Source: CAYZJB01 sp964478735 (GTDB lineage Bacteria > CLD3 > SB21). Taken from it: a stretch of 64,000 nt of DNA. The notes below the pieces were generated by a model. That model made no database searches, was not told the DNA's origin, and saw nothing but the letters and a program-made list of their open reading frames with translations. A program made the position numbers and the translations under genes. The DNA is taken from NCBI GenBank assembly GCA_964478735.1, contig CAYZJB010000005.1:1-64000 (forward strand). Reading direction: 5' to 3'. Shown in pieces: positions 60,651 through 64,000 of the stretch; position 1 is the first letter of the stretch; the number at the start of each line of letters is the position of its first letter.

Positions 60651-62224
60651 GATTTATGCCAGCGGTTCCATATGGACGCGAGGAGAAGCATCAATGACGT
60701 ACCAATCATAAGATACGAAAAAATATTTCCATATCGGGTAAAAAAGGTCCGCTCGGCCGGAATCCACAACGATCCGCGTAAGACGGCCTGATGTTCATTT
60801 TCAGCCCGGAGAACGATTCGGCCGTAGGGGTCGATGATGCAGGAGACGCCAGAATTGGCGGAACGGGCGATGGGAATTCGGTGTTCGATCGCTCGATAGA
60901 TCGCGCATCGGGCGTGCTGCTCCGGACCGAAGGTTCCGTCATACCAGGCATCGTTGGTGACAATGACCAGAACTTCAGCCCCGCGGAGAATGAACGGACG
61001 TATGCGATCCGGGAAGATAGATTCAAGACAGATGACGGAAGCGACTAGAAAGTTGCCGGTGCCGTTGCGCGGTGGAACGGTAAAGACTGTATGGCGGTCT
61101 CCCGACGTATATCCGAAATCACCGACTTCCATCGCAATGGCGGCAAGAAAACCAAGGAATGATGGAATATGCTCGCCGAAAGGGACGAGGTGCATCTTGT
61201 CGTAAATTTGCAATGAATCGATATCCGGACGAATCACCATCACCGAATTATAACTATAATGAATGATGCCGCTGTCGGTGGTTGTAAAACGCCGGTCCGG
61301 GAACCCGGTGAGGAGCGTTGTATGCTGTCGTTGGATTTCCAGTCGAAGCGGATCCAGTTTTCTGCGGTCCAGTCGGAGACGGTTGGGCACGGCGGTTTCC
61401 GGCCACACGATCATGTCGAGCGAGTCACGACGAAATTGCTGCGTGAGCCGTGTCAGTTCATTATACGCAAAATCACGATCCAGCCATTTGACGTTCGGCT
61501 CGACATTGGGCTGGACGATGCCGACCTCCATGTGACGGCCATCCATTTCCATTGCGGACGACAGTATCCAGCTTCCGTAGAGGAATGGCAAAACGGTCCA
61601 CGCCAGCAACCCGCCGACGAGTTGAAAAACAGTTTTTCGCGGTGCTTTCGCCCGTAGCCGTTTAAATAAAAAATAAAAACCGACATTCAATACGGCAATC
61701 CAGAACGTCACGCCGTACATCCCGGTGTATTCGACGAATTGAATGGCGACGGGTACCGTCGTTTGGCCGGTAGACAACGAGTGCCATGTAAATCCAAGTT
61801 CTCCGAGCGATTGGAGATAGTCGAGCGCGGTCCAGAGAAATGGTATGATCCAGAACGACCGGTCCTTCCATTGTCGGTAGAAAAATTTCTGGAGCACGGC
61901 AAACAGCCCCCACCAGACGGCAAGATACATCACGGCCCCGAGGTACATACCCGTCGCCTGAAAGGGGGTTGCTCCGCTGTTGGAATTCAGCCAGAACATC
62001 ATGGAACCCGTTGACAGGAGTCCGGCCACATAACCGGTGCGAAAGGCAAATTGAAATTCCGTGCGTTCCAACAGCCACAGCAGCGGGACCAGCGCAATCC
62101 AGGCCAGAAAAAAAGTAGGAAATGGAGGGAAGGAAAAATAATAAAAACATGTCGTCAGCGACAGACCGACGACCATGGATGTTCCGGACGCCGCCGGCGG
62201 TCTAACGACCGCCACCGCTTCCAT
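60647..62224 (-). CDS. lnt: Apolipoprotein N-acyltransferase
   Basis: 525-residue inner-membrane enzyme that adds the third acyl chain to lipoproteins. About six to eight membrane helices in the first 210 residues precede the nitrilase-like catalytic domain. The triad is Glu about 275 (VWPETAVPN), Lys about 342 (YDKMHLVPFGE) and Cys about 399 (VICLESIFP). This agrees with the several lipoproteins in the window. The start at 62224 overlaps the speA end by 23 bp; an ATG at 62176 (MVVGLSLTT) would avoid most of the overlap. It is coupled to the diguanylate cyclase by ATGA. Confidence 0.93.
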   Translation of the reverse strand: MEAVAVVRPPAASGTSMVVGLSLTTCFYYFSFPPFPTFFLAWIALVPLLWLLERTEFQFAFRTGYVAGLLSTGSMMFWLNSNSGATPFQATGMYLGAVMYLAVWWGLFAVLQKFFYRQWKDRSFWIIPFLWTALDYLQSLGELGFTWHSLSTGQTTVPVAIQFVEYTGMYGVTFWIAVLNVGFYFLFKRLRAKAPRKTVFQLVGGLLAWTVLPFLYGSWILSSAMEMDGRHMEVGIVQPNVEPNVKWLDRDFAYNELTRLTQQFRRDSLDMIVWPETAVPNRLRLDRRKLDPLRLEIQRQHTTLLTGFPDRRFTTTDSGIIHYSYNSVMVIRPDIDSLQIYDKMHLVPFGEHIPSFLGFLAAIAMEVGDFGYTSGDRHTVFTVPPRNGTGNFLVASVICLESIFPDRIRPFILRGAEVLVIVTNDAWYDGTFGPEQHARCAIYRAIEHRIPIARSANSGVSCIIDPYGRIVLRAENEHQAVLRGSLWIPAERTFFTRYGNIFSYLMIGTSLMLLLASIWNRWHKS

Positions 62225-64000
62225 TGGGTTTGAACTGGAGATACGTGTAATCCTTCAAACCGAGTTCATAAATATCCAGCAGTCGAACGCCCTCGCTCGG
62301 TTTGAGGACCCCCTCTTTGATTCTCTGGTCGACGGATTTTTTGATCAGCTTGATGATTTCATTTTCGTTGTACTGGACCAGCGAGAGGACCTGGGCCACG
62401 TTGGACCCTGGAATCGTTTCTTCGACATAATAATTGTCGGGTTCCTCATCATCCATGAACACGTGAACTTCATTGACCCGGCCAAAAAGGTTGTGAAGGT
62501 CGCCCATAATGTCCTGATACGCCCCTAGCAGGAAAACGCCCAAATAATATGGTGATCCGTTCAAGGCATGAAGTTCAAGACGTTCCTTGACGTCGTTCAG
62601 GTCGATGAATTTGGAGACACGTCCATCGGAATCGCACGTAATGTCCGCGAGCGTCGCGCGCCGCGTCGGTTCTTCATTCAGCCGATGGATCGGGACGATT
62701 GGGAACAGATGGCCGATGGCCCAGTGGTCGAGCAGAGACTGAAACAGCGAAAAATTACACAGGTATTGATCGGCCAGCTTCGGCTCCAACTCGCGAAGTT
62801 CCTCCGGTGCATTTTCCGTCGAGCGAGTAAATTCGCGGATCGTGTGGCATATTTCCCAAAAAAGGGTTTCGACCTTGGCCTTATCGATCAACGTCAGGTA
62901 CCCCAGATTGAAAAGCGACTGAGACTCGTCGCGGCGCTGGACCGCGTCGTGGTAGACTTCGAGGTAATTCGTATTTTTTTTGTGCAGTTGATGGCGCAGG
63001 TCGAGCATTTCCTGAATGATGTCCGGATCGTCGGGTGAGAAATCCAAATTATGCCGGGTTGGAGTCTTTTCGATTTTTCCGAAAATTTCGAGGATGAGTA
63101 CCGAATGATGCGCCACAATGGCACGTCCGCTTTCGCTAACGATATTGGGGTGGGGAATCTCTTCCGTGTTACAAACTTCAAGGATCGAATAGACGACGTC
63201 GTTGGCGTATTCCTGCATTGTGTAGTTCATGCTGCTCTGGAAGGACGTACGCGATCCGTCGTAATCCACGCCGAGGCCTCCTCCGACGTCGATGTACTGG
63301 ATGGGGATGCCCATCTTGTGCGCACTGGCATAGATGCGTGCCGCCTCTTTGACCGCCGCTTTAATCGTCCGGATATCCGGTATCTGAGAACCGATATGGA
63401 AGTGAAGGAGCTTGAACGCATGCGCCAAGTCATGCTCTTTCATCATCGCGATGGCTTCGATGATTTCCGGTGCCGTGAGGCCAAATTTGGAGTGGTCGCC
63501 GCTTGACGCTTCCCATTTGCCCATGCCTTTGGTGCTGAGTTTGGCGCGGATCCCGATCATCGGTTCCACGCCGAGTTCCTTCGACACCAGCAGGATTTGC
63601 CGGAGTTCGGATAGCTTTTCGACGACCAGAATGACGTTTTTCTTCAACTGGCGTCCCAACAAAGCCATTCGGATGAACTGGCTGTCTTTGTACCCGTTGG
63701 CGACGATCAGGGTGTCCTTGTCTTCAATGAGGGCCAGGGCGACATACAACTCGGGCTTGCTTCCGCACTCGATGCCGTAACTGTACGGAACGCCGGCATC
63801 GAGAATTTCCTCAACGGCCTCACGAAGTTGATTGACCTTAATCGGAAAGACGCCGGTATATTTTCCCTGATAATTATATTCGCTGATGGCCCGTCGAAAA
63901 CTCTCGTTGAGTTCCTTCACGCGGCTGCGGAGGATGTCCTGAAAACGGATGACGGCGGGTAGCTCAATGCCGCGGGACCGGATGTCGTTGACCACGGTCA
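62202..64000 (-). CDS. speA: Biosynthetic arginine decarboxylase, N-terminus beyond window edge
   Basis: About 599 residues are visible and the frame is still open at the window edge, so the true start lies beyond 64000 (SpeA proteins are about 630-660 residues and begin before the LPAVIRFQDILRSRV segment seen here). It is a fold-III PLP enzyme that converts arginine into agmatine for polyamines. The PLP lysine is in VFPIKVNQ. The GGGLGVDYDGS loop, HFHIGSQIPD and the C-terminal HALNGSPYYLGVFLLGAYQD phrases are intact. It probably shares an operon with lnt, although the two functions are not related. Confidence 0.94.
   Translation of the reverse strand, partial: TVVNDIRSRGIELPAVIRFQDILRSRVKELNESFRRAISEYNYQGKYTGVFPIKVNQLREAVEEILDAGVPYSYGIECGSKPELYVALALIEDKDTLIVANGYKDSQFIRMALLGRQLKKNVILVVEKLSELRQILLVSKELGVEPMIGIRAKLSTKGMGKWEASSGDHSKFGLTAPEIIEAIAMMKEHDLAHAFKLLHFHIGSQIPDIRTIKAAVKEAARIYASAHKMGIPIQYIDVGGGLGVDYDGSRTSFQSSMNYTMQEYANDVVYSILEVCNTEEIPHPNIVSESGRAIVAHHSVLILEIFGKIEKTPTRHNLDFSPDDPDIIQEMLDLRHQLHKKNTNYLEVYHDAVQRRDESQSLFNLGYLTLIDKAKVETLFWEICHTIREFTRSTENAPEELRELEPKLADQYLCNFSLFQSLLDHWAIGHLFPIVPIHRLNEEPTRRATLADITCDSDGRVSKFIDLNDVKERLELHALNGSPYYLGVFLLGAYQDIMGDLHNLFGRVNEVHVFMDDEEPDNYYVEETIPGSNVAQVLSLVQYNENEIIKLIKKSVDQRIKEGVLKPSEGVRLLDIYELGLKDYTYLQFKPNGSGGGR

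Overview
The window comes from a diderm (Gram-negative) bacterium, most likely a member of the FCB (Fibrobacterota-Chlorobiota-Bacteroidota) radiation or a neighbouring candidate phylum. The evidence is an Oar-like TonB-dependent receptor with a carboxypeptidase-regulatory domain, a giant lamin-tail/CARDB surface protein with a FlgD-like C-terminus, a Wzi-like outer-membrane protein, lnt and lpxH, an archaeal-type short prolyl-tRNA synthetase, and a uniform signal-peptide style in which the mature protein starts with Gln. Promoters look like ordinary TTGACA-17-TATATT sites rather than the classic Bacteroidota type. A 100-N scaffold gap (57984-58083) shows this is a draft assembly, possibly a metagenome bin. 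The exact phylum cannot be fixed from the window alone.

Layout. 1-5.2 kb is the end of an exopolysaccharide/capsule locus: sugar-nucleotide SDR, DUF1972 glycosyltransferase, polyprenyl-phosphate sugar transferase and Wzi-like protein. 5.2-16.5 kb is a long plus-strand series: arginase, a degenerate glycoside-hydrolase-2-like membrane protein, pyrE, a WalJ-like metallo-hydrolase, a 591-residue helical protein ending in a four-Cys cluster, mpg, a YkvA-like protein, valS and a homocysteine methyltransferase-like gene. 16.5-21.4 kb holds a signalling pair: a periplasmic beta-propeller/Y_Y_Y sensor fused through one membrane helix to a Ser/Thr protein kinase, followed by a GAF/AAA+/Fis sigma-54 activator. 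21.5-22.2 kb is decayed, with a truncated receiver and a small frameshifted gene. A lipoprotein then ends at a bidirectional terminator.

23.1-28.1 kb is a minus-strand unit: uvrB, TPR lipoprotein, ECF sigma factor, anti-sigma-like membrane protein, mobA. 28.2-31.0 kb is a di-haem/Rieske/porin cassette behind a strong promoter, followed by a transaldolase and an HtrA protease. 32.9-38.1 kb (minus) encodes the lamin-tail protein and a TPR/periplasmic-binding protein. 38.2-42.1 kb has rpsT, an atypical MurE, an MCP-like transducer and two small proteins. 42.4-48.4 kb has an RmlD-like SDR, a YbjN-like protein, an M20 peptidase, a second small protein paralogous to the first, and a DinG-like helicase. 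48.4-52.5 kb has the TonB receptor, tRNA-Arg(CCG) and an AT-rich four-helix-bundle (S23-type) gene framed by inverted AATTACGAAT repeats just before proS. 52.5-57.3 kb has proS, a hydrolase, rnhB and rpsA. The window ends with a minus-strand envelope operon: speA (cut by the window edge), lnt, a diguanylate cyclase, lpxH and an MlaC/DUF3047 fusion running into the gap, with a DUF4349 protein beyond it.

The most novel-looking items are the propeller-to-Ser/Thr-kinase sensor with its sigma-54 neighbour, the GH2-like protein that has lost both catalytic acids, the paralogous 69/72-residue small proteins that share an upstream 11-mer, the MurE with DDIH in place of DNPR, the MlaC-DUF3047 fusion, and the S23-type insertion between tRNA-Arg and proS.
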